From Cornus controversa (taxonomy: Eukaryota > Streptophyta > Magnoliopsida > Cornales > Cornaceae): DNA of 64,000 bases. The stretch covers positions 28,436,806 through 28,500,805 of the forward strand of contig CM048848.1 in assembly GCA_026545225.1 (NCBI GenBank), given 5' to 3'. Positions 34,295 to 47,813 of the stretch are shown in pieces (the first letter of the stretch is position 1; the number at the start of each line of letters is the position of its first letter). The notes beneath the pieces were generated by a model that was not told the DNA's origin, searched no databases, and worked only from the letters and a program-made list of their open reading frames with translations. Position numbers and translations under genes: made by a program.

Positions 34295-34730
34295 GGTAAA
34301 TTACTATGACATCTCTTGAGGTTTTGTCTAATTACTCTTGGATTAAAGTTTTTAAATTATGGTGATCAACCTCCCTTAAGATTTGGTTGACTTTACTCCG
34401 ACCTCTGTCATTAATTGACAGTCACCTCTATTAAAGTCAATTAAAATAAAAAAATCAAAATGTCAAAACTACTCTCGGTGACGATAGTGTTAGTGTGACA
34501 TTTATAGAGAAAGTATATATATAATTATGTTAATCTCAGTCAAAAGATTAAAAATTAATGTTATTTTTGCATAAAAGCATTATAACTTGACAGTACTTTT
34601 GTAATTATCTATTAGATGTGATTTTATTTAATGGATTATTAGTCTGACACGAGTGTCAGAGTAATTTTGTAAAATTTTTAATTTGAGGGCAATTAAACCA
34701 AATCTCAGGGGAGGTCAAAGTAATTTACCC
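34295..34730. mobile_element. TIR MITE (ggtaaattac ends), copy in unit B
   Basis: An uninterrupted 436-bp copy of the element at 17491-18516, with inverted ends ggtaaattactatgacatct and, on the complement at the right, gggtaaattactttgacctc. It shows the site where unit A holds the TRIM to be empty. Confidence 0.75.
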
Positions 34731-36099
34731 ATATATATTATATATATATCAATGTATACGTATGTAAGTATATGTCTATATATATATATACAATAGTGTT
34801 CAATTGCTCTCTGGTGAGCAAGGAGTAGTTCTACACACTTTTAATTATAGGCATAGGATCTAATCCAAAGGCTATTAATTAAAATAAGCTTCTTCACTCT
34901 TATATTAAGAAACTTACCAATATTTTTATTTCTATTAAACACTAATAATGTAAAATAACAATAGTAGACATTACTTAAAAGGAAAAAAAAACACTCATCA
35001 GTCATCGGATCTTCTCCTACATCAATTTTCACCATTGCCCAATCCATTTGAACCACCAACTTACTTTTACACATTGAACCCATCCAATTGGAACTGCCTT
35101 CCGTCTACTTGGGACTAGTGGGGATGGCGATCTAAGCCCCTAGATTTGCCAATTTTGCCGCTACTTAGGGTGCTTGATTTTGCCGCTATTTTCCTTCTAT
35201 TACTCCTACTCTGGATTACTCTATGAAAGAAATCACAATTTTGATCACTAAATGAATGAGAGTTGCATGCTTCAAAAAAATATATAGCTTAAGATATACA
35301 TGATGTTGAATGGACATTGCTTCCTCCATTTAAAGAGCACTGGCACCATTCAGTGCACTGAAAAGATTCCGATTTCAAATATAACAAGTCAGGTTCACGA
35401 TACGAGTCATACAAGGATTTTATAATCAAATTTAAGAGTACGTTTATTAAAATATATATAAGTATAAAGGGTTAAGTACAAAAAACACCTATGTAGTTTA
35501 GATATAGTGCACATAACACCCCCCACGTTCAAAAAATACCGTCCTAGAGCATCGAAAACTTCTATCACGATTAACCATTTTCATACAATAAAAATGCTAG
35601 AGCCAAGGTATCAACAATCAGAATAGCTCTCGGCCAGGAAATTCTACAAATTTTGTTTTTTGTTTTAATTGATTTAGGAAGATTAGTCTTATAGAGATGT
35701 TGTCATTGATTGGAAAAAAGAGACCAAAATGAATTATAATTCAATTTTGATGGAGAAGAGCGGCAAGTTTGGGTCCGGAAGGATAAACCATTAATAGTGG
35801 TACAATTTTTTCTAACAAAGATCTCTGGAAGAAGTGGGGAAGGGATCGAGTATGTATATGTATATGTTATTTGCACTACAAATGGAGTCCGAAGTACTAG
35901 AAGAGAAAGAAAGTAAATGTTGGAGAAGTGGAGATCAACCAATGCACCTCCTTGCTACAAGCTAAAGCCATAAAGCGGTTCCCCCGCTTGACCAAGACAT
36001 AGGTAGAGATGAAAGAGAGAGGTGGTAAGAAAGTGAGAGAAATGCGTAAGTTTGGTTGGGTTTTTTTTTCTTTTTTCTTTTTTTTTTCCCTCAATCATA

Positions 36100-36249
36100 C
36101 GTGTCCAGGTCAGCTTGCTCGTACCTCGATTAATCTAACGAAACTCTGAAGTTAACGACCGGGTAAGCCTCCAATGGCCTTAAGGAGACTCAAATCGATG
36201 ACCATTGGGAGTAAACACAAGGTCTGACCAGTCGAGCTACCGTAGGGTT
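36100..36249 (-). mobile_element. Au-like SINE, copy in unit C
   Basis: Third copy of the SINE at the same position in the repeat unit; more diverged than the others. A T-rich run at 36061-36090 corresponds to the A-rich tail on the minus strand. Confidence 0.7.
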
Positions 36250-36633
36250 ACAGGGATTGTTTAGGTTTATTTTGTCATTTAATTATTAAGAAATAAGATT
36301 GGAGTTCCTAAATACATTTTTGGAGTGCGAATAGTACCTCTCTTGATAAAAAGGTTGATGATGGACTATAAAATATAGGAAATACTTGCCTACTCACCAG
36401 TGAGTAGGTAAGCTCTCCTGACTACTGATATGTTTCAATAAAAAATGAGCACATCAGCTTTAATTACAAAATTTAAAATGTAATAAATAAGGATAAATTG
36501 GATTGACCTAGCTTCATTTGGATAATTGACATTCTATATTCACCATTTTCTCTCTTTCACCCTTTTCCACATTCACACCTCTCTCCACTATTCTTCTTCC
36601 TCTCACCTCCATGGAACATCATCACTCAAAAGG

Positions 36634-39304
36634 TGAAATACCCCCCAACAAATTTAGCGCATGAGGTGGCCAATCTCATACACAAAATCTAAGAGATATT
36701 TACAACTGATAGCAACAAGCATAGAGTCAAAAGATAGAATAAAATAAATTTTAAAAGCGGAATAGAAAGTCTATCTGAATAAAAATAAAACGTTAAATAA
36801 ATAAAGTACGTGTCTGGTAATACAATTTGGAAGTCTCGTAACCCAAGGACCCCTTAACCAGAAAGAACAAGAGTTTTAACTCTAAATTAAAAATCAACAA
36901 CCAAAGTCTCAAAAGAGTTCATAGTTTAAACTTAAAGAAGAGAATAAGTTCCTACTCTATAACTAATGAGAGGAGATGTTTGCCACAACCAAACCCCAAG
37001 ACACTATTGTTGTGGTGGAACCGACCTGTGACTTGAAATATCAACAAAGTGGGTTAACCCCATGAGCAAGCCCTCTCTACTACATCCCAATCAGAGAATC
37101 GGTATACATACCCTCAGCATGAGAGACACAAGAGAAAAATATACGTGTAAACATATAGGTCATTCTTTATCCAGTTCATATTTTCAAAATAAATGTCATC
37201 TTTTACAATGTCTTAACAAACCCTTATCATACAAAAATGAACACATTCTTTAAGTTCAAAACGAAGTAACATAAGCATGTATTTTATTAAATCTAAGCAA
37301 TCCTGACATGCCACCATTATTATCCTTCGATACCTTAATAGATATTGACAATCCTGACATTCCCTTGGCAATTCTTACATGCCTTCCTTAATCTTAGATA
37401 CCTTAATAGGTATTGGCAATCTTAACAAGCCCCCTGACAATCCTTACATGCCTCCCAAACCAACCTATTACATGAAATAAAAGAAGGTGCATAACGATTT
37501 AAATTGCACAAACATATGAATCTAAATTAACGAAAATTCCACCATCACGATACAATTAACACATTTACAATTAAACCAAAATAGGTATCTCATGCACAAA
37601 ATAGGATTTCAAAGAAACACAATGAAGCAATAATAATCTAACCCACAATTTAAAGACCAACCATGAAGTCACCTCTCCTACGTACTTAAGTCATCGAGAG
37701 TGTCAAACCTATTTCTAATATATGTTTCCAGGCCTAAACTATAGTTAAGAACTTTACCCAATTATTCTAAAATTTTCTAGAATTTTCCAGAAATTTAAAA
37801 GAATATTTTCCACTCAAAAGAAATAAAAAGAATTACTTTTGAACACATTTTTTTTAAAATTTTTTTATAATAAGGGAGTTTAATTACATAAAGAAATTTA
37901 AAACCCAGGCTTATTTAACCCCTAGGAAACTGAATTAAAAATTTGGAAATTTTCAGAAATATTAAAGTATTTTAAAAAATAATTTTTTGAAAATTTCAAG
38001 ATTTTTCAAAGATTTTAAAATAAAAAAAATATCAAACTAATCCAGACTGGCCCAGAGGTTGGCCCTAGTGAGTGGGGCCCATCAATCCCTTCCCCGACGC
38101 CAACTGGAGCCGGTGCCACGCACCGCCATTCACCGATGGGGGGAGTGGGGAAGGCTGCCCCAGCCTTCTTCAACTCCCAACCTGCGTGCACTGTTCATGC
38201 GTACATGCAGCTCCTTTTCGGACATTTTTCGGCCTCCGTTCACTTCAAATTTTATACCGATCTTCTCCTCTCGTAGTAACCTATCTATTGGTACCAAAAG
38301 CCACATCAAAAATGCCCCGAAATAAAAACCCCCAAATCACAACTTCTAGGGTTCTTCAACAAATTTTTAAAATTAAACTTAAATCCCTCCATGATCCATT
38401 CCCGAATGTTTAAAGGTAAGTTAATCCAGCAAGAACAACTCAACAAACCATAAATTGCTATATTAACCAGCCACGAATTTAAACTTATCATATCAACATA
38501 TTCATCACATACATGTATGCGTGTATCTATATGTGTGTATATAAATATTCCAACACCAATACTCAATTACCAATATAATTGCACAGAAATCATGATCCAC
38601 AGAAAAATCAAATTAATATAATCAATTTTATACCAAAAATGAATGATTAGATACATGATGCAACAAACAATTTAAACATTGTATGATTTAGTTTATGTAT
38701 ACTGATTCAAAGGGGAAGAGAAGAGTCGAACTTGCCTCTTCGATGATTCGAAACTCATTCACTCGATCGCTCCTTCTCTCCCTCCTCTCTTTCATCTACA
38801 CTTTTGGTTTCTATGCGTAAAACTAACAGCAGAAACCCTAGTCCCCTCTTTTCTTTTATATTCCCCCCCCCCCTTTTAAGAAAATTATTTAAAAACTGAA
38901 ATAAAAATAAAAAAAGCTAAATAAATAAAAGGGAAACATATACATAATAAACCCTAGCCCATACGTATATACCTAGCCCAATCATTCTAGTCCAACTCAA
39001 CCTAATTAAAAATAAAATAAAATCAACCATCCCACCATATCTTAAATATTCCTTGAACAATTTAGGCATACAAAAATCTACTTCCCACATAAAGCAAGTA
39101 AGTTCAAAACAGTTAAAGTACAAAAGAATTAATTAAACACATACAATATGCAAAGCACTCAAGGAACAATTTAAATTTAAGCATTAAGGCACTTAAATTA
39201 AACAAATTAAAGCACTTAAATTAAAACAAATAAAAAAATAGCACATAAAATATGAAATGAAAATGACCTCAATGAAAATGACCTCAAAATTACGAGATAT
39301 TACA
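36634..39304 (-). mobile_element. Solo LTR, Ty3/Gypsy-like, minus orientation (nest level 2)
   Basis: A 2.67-kb insertion, shown by comparison with the unoccupied sites in units A and B. Read on the minus strand it begins TGTAATATCTCGTAATTTTG and ends GGGGGGTATTTCA, with near-identical 5-bp flanks (aaagg, aaagt). A TATA-like box (TATAAAAG on the minus strand, 38853-38860) lies inside. A phrase GGGCTTGCTCATGGGG near 37060 recurs in related form in the other LTRs of this window, and an array of short 'caatcctgacatgcc'-like repeats lies at 37300-37450. No coding region. It appears to be a solo LTR left by recombination between the two LTRs of a full element. Confidence 0.75.
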
Positions 39305-39827
39305 AAAGTCAACTATATATGATAGTATATTAATACACTGTATACACATAAACACATGTATATATATTATATATTAGTTCTATTTAAGCTGGCCAGACTC
39401 CTCCTACCAAAAAAAAAAATTTTAAAGTACGTAATTAGGATATATTGTAACACCCCTAAACTATAATTCCTTTTTATCTTCATCTCATTAGGAGTCAAAG
39501 GTAATTTTTAGACTTTGTAGGGCTATGGATATGTGTAAATATATACGCATATATATATGTGTGTGTGTGTGTGTGTCTATATATATGTAAGATATATGTA
39601 TATGTCTTGTGAGTGAAGCTTTGACTTTGGATGATAGTGGTAGACAATTTGGTGCATGGTTGACACATGGAGACTTGGGCTGTGTAGTGTAGATATTGTA
39701 TTAAGTGATGTATCAAGCACCTATAAGAACCAGTGCGATAGAAACAAGAAGAAGAAAGAAAGTGGTCTTTTGCAGACCAGAGAAAGAAAGAGAGAGAGAA
39801 AAACAGAGAGTTGGGAATGGCCAGAGA

Positions 39828-39916
39828 GAGAAAGAAAGAGAAGAAGAAGAAGAAGAAGAGAAAGAAAGAGAAGAAGAAGAAGAGAAAAAGAGAAAGAGAA
39901 GAGAGGAGAAGAAGAT
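39828..39916. repeat. GAA/GA polypurine tract
   Basis: Almost pure purine run of GAA and GA repeats inside the LTR-type element. It creates spurious Arg/Glu/Lys-rich frames that are not genes. Confidence 0.9.
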
Positions 39917-42032
39917 CACTAAACAGGCAAGTTGAATCTTGCCTTTCATTTCTATGTATATATAGAAAATATATATAGATATATCAAAATGCATGTATGA
40001 TTTAAGTGGGTAACCTCTGTTTCATTATATTTTGATGTGAGTTGTTTGCATCAATTATACTATTAATACCGGAGAATCTCTTACAAATTTTAGCTGTTTA
40101 TTGCTAAAGTTAGAGTAAGATTTATGCTGGTTCACTAAGGAAATTAAGTGACAAAAGTCAAAGGTAAGGAAAAGATGAGGAAATTAGGAGACATGTGCCA
40201 ATGTGTGCATTATGTGTATGTATATATATTTTGTATATGGACGAAATGAAGACAGTGGAGTCTTCAGTTTTAAAAATTCTTTATGTCAAACTAATACAGG
40301 AGGATCCGAGTCAGAAGGTGTTGAACTGCCAGATGACACATTGATGGTGCTGAGATACCTTGAGTTGGTAGATCAGCGCAAAGATGGCAGGAAGCCACGA
40401 TCTTGTCCCTAATTGGAGCAGTTTTGGGCGCATTTCGGTATTTTGACCATAACTTTGGCTACGGGTATCAGAATCGCCTTTATGACCCCAATTCGGAAAG
40501 ATCTCTTAGGCGCGCACGTCGTGGGCACTAAGCAAAGCTGGGTACATATTTTTTGAGCCCAAAATCCACTATTTTTCCTTCCGAATCCCCATTTTTAGTT
40601 TTTCTTTCCTTTTATAGTAATATTTTCTTTTGTTGTTTAAGCAATGATTCTAAACTCGATTTGGGCCAAAATTTTAGCTGCTTAATTATTTTATTTCGTA
40701 TTTCATTTTGGCGTGATTATTAGAATTTTGCTATTTTTGGTAAGATTTTGATATTTACGATTTTTTAGCTATATAGCCCGGTTTGTGGGCTGAATGGAGG
40801 TCAACTTTGATTTTGAATATTGAATAAAATATCAGAGGCTTTTCTCTGAGTTTTTGGGTGATTCTCTTGCATTCTTTTTGTGTATTACCTGTTGCCATTA
40901 GCCTACAGAATAGTCACTATTCTGTTCTGCATCACAAACTATCAATGATATAGCTAGATTGCATGGTTTATGGTGTAGTTGGTGTTGGCTGTGCATGGTC
41001 ACGAGTTTGAAGGTGATGGGCGTTTGCATAGTGGCCAACCATGGTGCTCCGACGAGGTGTGGTGGCACCGTAACATGATGGTTGAAGTTGGCGGTTGGGT
41101 TTCGGCTATTGGAGCATTTGTAAATGGCTTAATGTGTGGGTGAGTAGCTAATGATAGCTGGGTAGTTTGGTGGTAGCTTGGATGATGGTCACGGCTGAAA
41201 GTGGGTCTTCGGAATTGTCACACCCCATATTTTGAGACCCAAAACCGAAGTGTGACGTGGAGGGTTTAGGAGTTTTAGGAAAATTTTAAGGTTAATTCTC
41301 ATGTAAAATTCATATAAACACATTTTTATTGAAAATGTTCACTAAGAGAAATTTTCGGCAATATATTGACATAATTTACAACCTTCTACAAATAATAAGA
41401 ACCTGTATAAAATCCTGAGATTACAAAATCAACACATCGTAAATAATGCATTCAACTCTATAATAAAAGTCACTCCATTTATAAAATTTACATGCCCAAA
41501 ACCTGTCAAACCAAAAGATTTAAGTTGTATAATACAAGTTTTACAATTTCACACACTGTAACCAAGAGCCTCACAACCTTCATATTTACATTATAAAACT
41601 GTGAAAGTCAAGCTCCTATTAAAAGTAACAAAATGTACACAAAAGTCCTCCTACATCTACCATTTAAATCAGGTCATCATGCACGTAGGAAACGTCATAA
41701 TCCAAGCACATAGATTAGCTTCTAGCTTCCACCTTGAGACAAATCTGGGCAGGAAAAAGAATAGGGGTGAGCCAACATAGCCCAATAGAGAATCAACACT
41801 ATCCTAAACCTATAACAATTTAATATGCAAGATATGCTGTACAAATAATGAATAATGAACACTTATAATAATAACGTTTTACAACTTAAATAAAAATATA
41901 AACAACAATTACAAATAAGAAGTTATGAGTTTAAAAGATACTCCCTGTCTATTCAACAAACCTATAGGACCCTTATCAGAATCCTTTTAATTCCACCACT
42001 CTCCAACATTTTTATTTAACAAAAAAAAAAAC

Positions 42033-42172
42033 CTTTTAGGGACCCTTTAACCCTGGGACCGTGCCCCTCGTGTAAGTAAATTTCATTTCCTTTTAGGACC
42101 CTTTAACCCTGGGACTATGCCCCTCGCTTGAACCTTTTGGGGACCCTTTAACCCCGGGACTGTGCCCCTCGT
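42033..42172. repeat. Three ~50-bp GC-richer repeats inside a solo LTR
   Basis: Copies of 'gaccctttaaccctgggac' followed by 'gtgcccctcg' recur three times, a GC island in AT-rich sequence. Confidence 0.85.
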
Positions 42173-42826
42173 GCACTAATTAATTTTATAATCTATACCA
42201 CTCCTCAAACAGTTTCCAATACAATGTCTCCAGTCCTTCTCACTCCCATTTTTCTCAAGATATGAACCTTTCTTTCATATCATTTATAAATAAAATTCAT
42301 TCACGTCAAATAATCAAGTAGAAAATAAATTCAGCATGTAGCAATTGTACCATTAATTAGAAGAACATAACCCAAAGACACATACATCAAATTTAACAAA
42401 TAAAAACCAATTAAGCCAACAACTATATCACTAATAGTTTTAAGTCATACAATTTAACACATTTAAATTTAACAGAAGATAATGGAACAACAATACTGAA
42501 GCATGAATTGTTAACTAAAAGCTAAACATAAAATTAAATAATGACTTTCTATATATAAAAGAAAAATAAGACCATTCCCTACCTTAAATGATAAAATTTA
42601 TTCTCTCTCTGTGAAGCTCCTTCTCCTCTTCTCTTATCTCTATTCCAGTCATTATATGTACAATATTAAATATCTATATTACATATAATAATTAACCCAA
42701 GTTGTTTTAGTAAAAGCCCTCGATAGAAATTAAATAACAAACCTGCACAATCAGACCCACAAGCACTCGTACACCACTTCTCAATAATTTATTGCTATCT
42801 TTGTTTTTCTTTTTCTTTTTTTCTTT

Positions 42827-42850
42827 TTTTCTCTCTCTCTCTCTCTCTCT
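42827..42850. repeat. (CT)n microsatellite
   Basis: CT dinucleotide run within a pyrimidine-rich stretch (42800-42860) of the nested solo LTR. Confidence 0.9.
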
Positions 42851-43248
42851 TCCTCTTTTTTCTGGCCGAATCTCCACCTTACTGTTTTGTTTTTCCTTTT
42901 CTCACTACTAGTATCTAGTAGGCGGTTCAAAACAGGCTTCTAGAGAAGCTTTGGTCTTGTACATACTATATACATACATATATTTATATACGTGTCAAGT
43001 ATGTGTGTGAGTAATAGTGTGAGTTGGCACATATAAGTCTCCAGAAGATAAGATTCTAAAGGTGAATTGTTGTGTGTTGTTATGTATATTTACTCATATC
43101 CATATGTTTAGTTTGTGGGTGACACGTGTCTTGTATTTTTATTTATTTATTTATTATTTTCTATACATATTTATCTATAAAGTTAAATAATCTTACTAAT
43201 GGTAACATGTTTTATATATCTTAAGATATCCAACTAACAGCCAACACT

Positions 43249-43251
<3 letters not shown>

Positions 43252-43295
<44 letters not shown>
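43252..43295. repeat. (AT)n microsatellite
   Basis: About 44 bp of uninterrupted AT repeats inside the nested solo LTR. Confidence 0.95.
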
Positions 43296-43298
<3 letters not shown>

Positions 43299-43368
43299 TA
43301 CTTGAAGACAATTGCTACCACTAACATGCATACACTCACATTTACACACGTGCACACTTATTTGTACC

Positions 43369-44195
43369 TAAGAAGCATGGACACGGACACGGGACACGGG
43401 TATAACACGACACGGACACGGCGACACGGTAAATTTAAAAAAAACAGGACACGACACGGCGGGGATACGGCTATGAAATAATATATTAATATATATTCAA
43501 CAAGTTAACCAATATCCATAATACCATAAATCTAACAATAAAAAAATAATAAATCATACAAATACTTCAATTTATTATCAAGCAATTAATGTATTTTCAA
43601 AAAGAATATTCATTATATTCAAACCCACTACTAGAATATTGCATATTACTCATTTTTCTAATAACAAACAAATAAATTTAAATACAAAATACCAAATAAA
43701 CTAACATGACTTTATGTTAAATAAAGTTCTATTAGATTTTTATTTTTTTGTTTCTAAATTTACTATTTAGGAATTTTATCTTACTATTTTTTATTTTTAA
43801 AATTTTTTATTTTAGAAAATACTATATTTATATAGAAAAGGGCATAATAGTCATATAAATGGTATATATGTCATTATAGTTATTTTAAGGGGTCAAGATA
43901 TCAACTTTTAGAAGATGAGGGGCTGAAATGCTCAAAAAAATAGTTCTAAGGGGTTTTTTTTTGTAACTTTGGAAAAGTTCAGGAGTTTTTTTGCACTTTT
44001 AAAAATTACAAAATGTACCCCGCCGTGTCCCCCACGTGTCCTTGCCGTGTCCCTGCCGTGTCTTAAAAAAAAAAAAATCCAGGACACTTCTAAGGAGTGT
44101 CCGACACGTGTCCGAGGAGTGTCCGAGTGTCCGAGAAGTGTCCGAGTGTCCGACACGGGCACGGTACCCCTATACGAAGTGTCCGTGCTTTCTAG
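43369..44195. mobile_element. MULE-like non-autonomous element (nest level 4)
   Basis: An 827-bp element with G/C-rich inverted ends in AT-rich surroundings. The left end reads taagaagcatggacacggac with further acacgg repeats, and the right end on the complement ctagaaagcacggacactt. Identical 9-mers atttgtacc flank it (43360-43368, 44196-44204), as expected for a Mutator-like target duplication. Each end has subterminal arrays of gacacgg-type / gtgtccg-type repeats (43376-43465 and 44025-44185). The interior is AT-rich with no transposase. Confidence 0.8.
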
Positions 44196-47100
44196 ATTTG
44201 TACCCTTCCTTAACAGGCCACTCTTTACTTCCATAATCCAACCCCAAAAATATATTATATACATATATATATATTTATATACACTGCAATTTGTACTAGA
44301 CCCACAACCAAAATTGTTTAAATGGATTTAACTAAAATTATAAGGTGTGTAACACATGTATACCAAGGTTTGTTATTAATTTTTTTTTTCATTAGTATTA
44401 TTATTATTATTTTTATATAGTTTTACAATTTCTACCACAAGTAAATAAATTTTTTTTTATATTTCTACATAAGCCCAATAACATAGAAAATTGTACTAAA
44501 CCCACAAACCCACATATCTTTAATTTAAATTTCACTAAACTTACTCTACTAATTTAATAATGCACAGTGACACAAATATATTTATTTTTTTTCCACTAAA
44601 CTAAATATGAGAATTTAATCACATATAGACAGTAATATGCTCCTACTAGAAATTAAAGAAGAATAAAATTTCAGGATCTTACAGGAATGGTGCTGCTGGA
44701 AGTGAAGTGCTGGGCAGCCATGGCGGTAGTTCGGGGTGGTCTAAATCGGCCAAAGAATATGGTGGGTGGCTCGGCAAATGGTGGTTGTTTATGGTGAGTT
44801 TCACAGCTGGATTTTTTCCTGGTGGTCTTTGGCTATGACTTCAATTATGGTTGAAGAGGGTGAAGGCAAGATGGCCGGAATTGGGTCCTTCTTGTGTAGC
44901 TAGGTGGTGTCGTGAGGAGAGAGCCTTTCATGGGTTCGGCCATAGGAGGAAGTGGGTTTTCCTTGGCAGCCATGATGGTGGTTAGGTTGGGTGGTGGAGA
45001 TGGTGGCTGGGTATGTCTCGGCCATGGAGCTAAATGAGGTTGCTGGAGGTTCAAGTGTGGATTAATTAGTGAGCTGGCACGTTGGGTTGGATTGTGGCCA
45101 GTTGATTTGGGCCGGCTAGCTTAAGGATTTGCTTGATTCATTGGGCTCTAAATTGGGCAGTGTACTACCATGGTTCAAACATGGGGTATTGTTTGGAGTT
45201 TGGTTTGGGCTTAGGAAATGGATTGATCGTGAAACTAAATAATTTCTTTTTGGGCTGAAATTAGAACTTGGAGGAAAATGTATTTCATGCTTCATAAATT
45301 ACAAAAATTTCTGAAACTCTATGTTTAGGCATAATAGAACTAATTATGCTAGAATAGTTGGTTCTAGGGAAAAATTCTTGAATGCTCCATAAAGTATGTA
45401 ACGCTATGGAATCATTTATTTTAACGCAATAGAGCTTGTTACGTTAGAAGAGTTGGTTCTAAGAATTTAAGTTTCAGTTAGAGTTGATTTAAGCTTAAGA
45501 ACGCACACATCTCACTCATTTAATTTATTAAATGTGAAAAGCATTTAATAAATTAGAAAAGATTTTATGTTGGTAAAGAATGCTTGTTTCCTTTTATTTA
45601 GAGGAAATTAAGGAAAAATATCCTTTAAGCTCTAAAAATTGTGAAAAATCTTAGAGTGGTACATTTTGGCATAATAAACTTAATTATGCTAAAATAATTA
45701 AGTTTAGGAAAGATTTTTGTGTGGTGAAATCCTAAAGTGATAAATTAATGTGATTAGTGATCACATTAAAGAATGATTTGATTTATTAAATGTTAAAAGC
45801 ATTTGGTAAATCCTAAAAGTTTGAAATCTTGAAAACGTGTTAAAATTCTTAAAGAATTTGTGAGGTATGGTTAGGGACCTACCTTTAGGGTGTGTACAGC
45901 CCTTTTTGTTATGGCCATTGGGCGAAGCGTACCCTTATTATATGGACGTGGTCCGGGACCATCAGGGGGAGTAGATGTACAAGTCCAGCCACATGTGTGA
46001 GCTTCATTAATTCGAGTTTATGCGATGCGCACCACTTGTTGGCTAAGAATGCCATCTATTGGAGGGGAGCCCGGGGCTCATGTGAGGTTATGTTAAGTTA
46101 ATCTAGATGATTAGCTTAATAAGGAATTGTTGATAACACAGTTCCTATGTGTGAACTAAATTGTGAACATGATAATTAACTAACGATTAATTATAATAAG
46201 AAAATTTGTGAACTTAATCAACAAAGATTGTTGTATGTGTCCTTATATGTAGAAATTTAAGGCAAGGTCAATTTGTTGAGCAATGATAGTGTTTTGCAAT
46301 TCTTGTTGAGCTTGTTGAGCTCACCCCATTTTATTTTCAGGTACCGAGTGAATGCAAGCGCGGTACAGGACGATGGAGGCCATTTACATGTAAATTTCTT
46401 AGCATGTAATTGTCTTTTGTTGTACATAGTTGGCTCTCATGATGAGGGATGAGGTCTCCAGATGAAGTTTTTGTAAGGGATGATCTAGATGATCACATTT
46501 TGATTGTAATATATAAGTTTTTGGATTAATGCATGGTAAGAAGGACGATGTTGTATTTCAACTCGCGCACCAAATTCAAGTGTTGGACTAGAGTTTTAGG
46601 TATTTAAATTTGGGGGCGTGAAATATATCATGAATATGTATATGGGAATAGTTAATAGTTTTTTTACTCTTAATATACTATCATATATAGTTTCCTTTTG
46701 AGTGATGATGTTCCATAGAAGGTGAGAGGAAGAAGAATAGTGGACAGAAGGCGTGAATGTGAGAAGGGGTGAAAGAGAGATAAGGGTGAAAATAAAACGT
46801 TAATTACCCAAATAAAGCCAGATCAATCTTATTGATTATCTTTATTTATTACATTTTAAATTTTGTAATTCAAGCTGATGTGTTCATTTTTTATTAAAAC
46901 ACATCAATGGTCAGGAGGGCTTATCTACTCACTGGTGAGTAGGTAAGTATTGTCCTAAAATATATAGGGTGAATATCTCAGACCCTCCCTTAGGTTTGTT
47001 CAAATATCTCTAGGCTGAATCTCTTTGAAAAAGTGTGGTCAACCTCTCCTGAAGTTAGTCCAATTTTTTCTGACCACCCCTAACGTTAGTTGATTGTTAA

Positions 47101-47813
47101 GTCCGTCAATGGTATATTTTTAAAATGTCGAAACTACCCCTAATTGAATAAAAAGAGTTAAATGTCCCTATTAGTACACTAAATTACCATGCTAATTAAA
47201 TTCAAATGGACAATAGTACCTGTAGATGCAAAAATTTCTTATCATTTGGAAATCAATGTTCCCACTCACCGGATGAAACACAAGTAAGAAAAATGAATAA
47301 ATAATGGACAAAACTGATTTACATGGTTCAACTCATCTTGCCTACGTTCATAAATGGGAAGAGAATTTTATATATCTCAAGAATTTTGCAATGACTCTCA
47401 CTCTCAAATGGAAAGATTTCATTTCTTTCTCCTGAGAATTCACCATCTTTTCCCATTCCCTTGGTCTCTCCCCTTTCTACTTCTGATTTATGGTGATCTC
47501 TCCTCAATTTTCTCATAGAATGATGGAAATCATATCATTTCCTTAAATCACTCGATGATCAATGGAAATTGAACACCAATTTGAACTTGATTGAGGATCT
47601 GAATGAGGGGATTATGTTGCCCTTTTGATGAGTCCACATATATGTGTTATGCCGCGTGGACCCTTTGGTTGATGTGTTGAGTTTGTTGATTTAACCACCA
47701 TGTGTCTTATTCTTACTGTTTAGGGTCATTTTTTGGTCCCACCGTACCCTTGTATCAATTTCTCTTTTTTAAGTCTAGGTTTTGAGTTCTGTTATCAATA
47801 TATATAGATATAT

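Larger units (their letters stand above)
31543..35177. repeat. Large non-coding repeat unit B
   Basis: Direct copy of unit A, with no large insertion. It begins 'cttcacagcagta' and ends abruptly at 'gggtgcttgat', where unit C starts. The same SINE, foldback MITE and TIR MITE occupy the same places. Relative to A it has a distinct segment with 'gcggttcccccgcttgacc' near 32310, shared with unit C, so B and C are closest relatives. Confidence 0.85.
41216..44683 (-). mobile_element. Solo LTR, Ty3/Gypsy-like, minus orientation (nest level 3)
   Basis: A 3.47-kb insertion inside the element at 39446-46623, with identical 5-bp flanks ggaat (41211-41215, 44684-44688). On the minus strand it begins TGTAAGATCCTGAAATTTTA and ends ATATGGGGTGTGACA. 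A phrase GGCTCACCCCTATTC lies near 41765 on the minus strand. Three GC-richer repeats of the form gaccctttaaccctgggacc lie at about 42033-42172. No coding region is seen. It looks like a solo LTR, itself interrupted by the element at 43369-44195. Confidence 0.8.
39446..46623 (+). mobile_element. Solo-LTR-like element, plus orientation, with a nested insertion (nest level 2)
   Basis: Starts TGTAACACCCCTAAACTATA and ends ...TTTGGGGGCGTG; flanked by tatat on both sides (39441-39445, 46624-46628). The site is empty in unit A ('ggatatatcatgaa'). Without the nested element it is about 3.7 kb. Near its 3' end the phrase GTTGAGCTCACCCC and then TTTTCAGGTACCG resembles the corresponding part of the other LTRs here. 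It has a purine-rich tract at 39728-39920. No gag or pol is recognised. It is best read as a large solo LTR of a Ty3/Gypsy-like element, or a non-coding LTR derivative. Confidence 0.65.
36378..46955. mobile_element. Foldback MITE, copy in unit C, split by two LTR-type insertions
   Basis: The left arm starts at 36378 and the right arm ends at 46955, with flanking 9-mers taaaatata at 36369-36377 and 46956-46964. One LTR-type element lies near the inner end of the left arm and another in the loop. Together they stretch a roughly 720-bp MITE to over 10 kb. Confidence 0.8.

Noticed and set aside
38059-38413. Overlapping Pro/Ser-rich frames as small genes
   Set aside because: They lie within the solo LTR at 36634-39304, overlap each other, and show no conserved family.
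39656-39935. Arg/Glu/Lys-rich open frames
   Set aside because: They are products of a GAA/GA polypurine tract inside an LTR-type element, with no domain.
44845-45054. Proline-rich minus-strand frame
   Set aside because: Inside the LTR-type element at 39446-46623; composition reflects GC-richer LTR sequence and no domain is visible.
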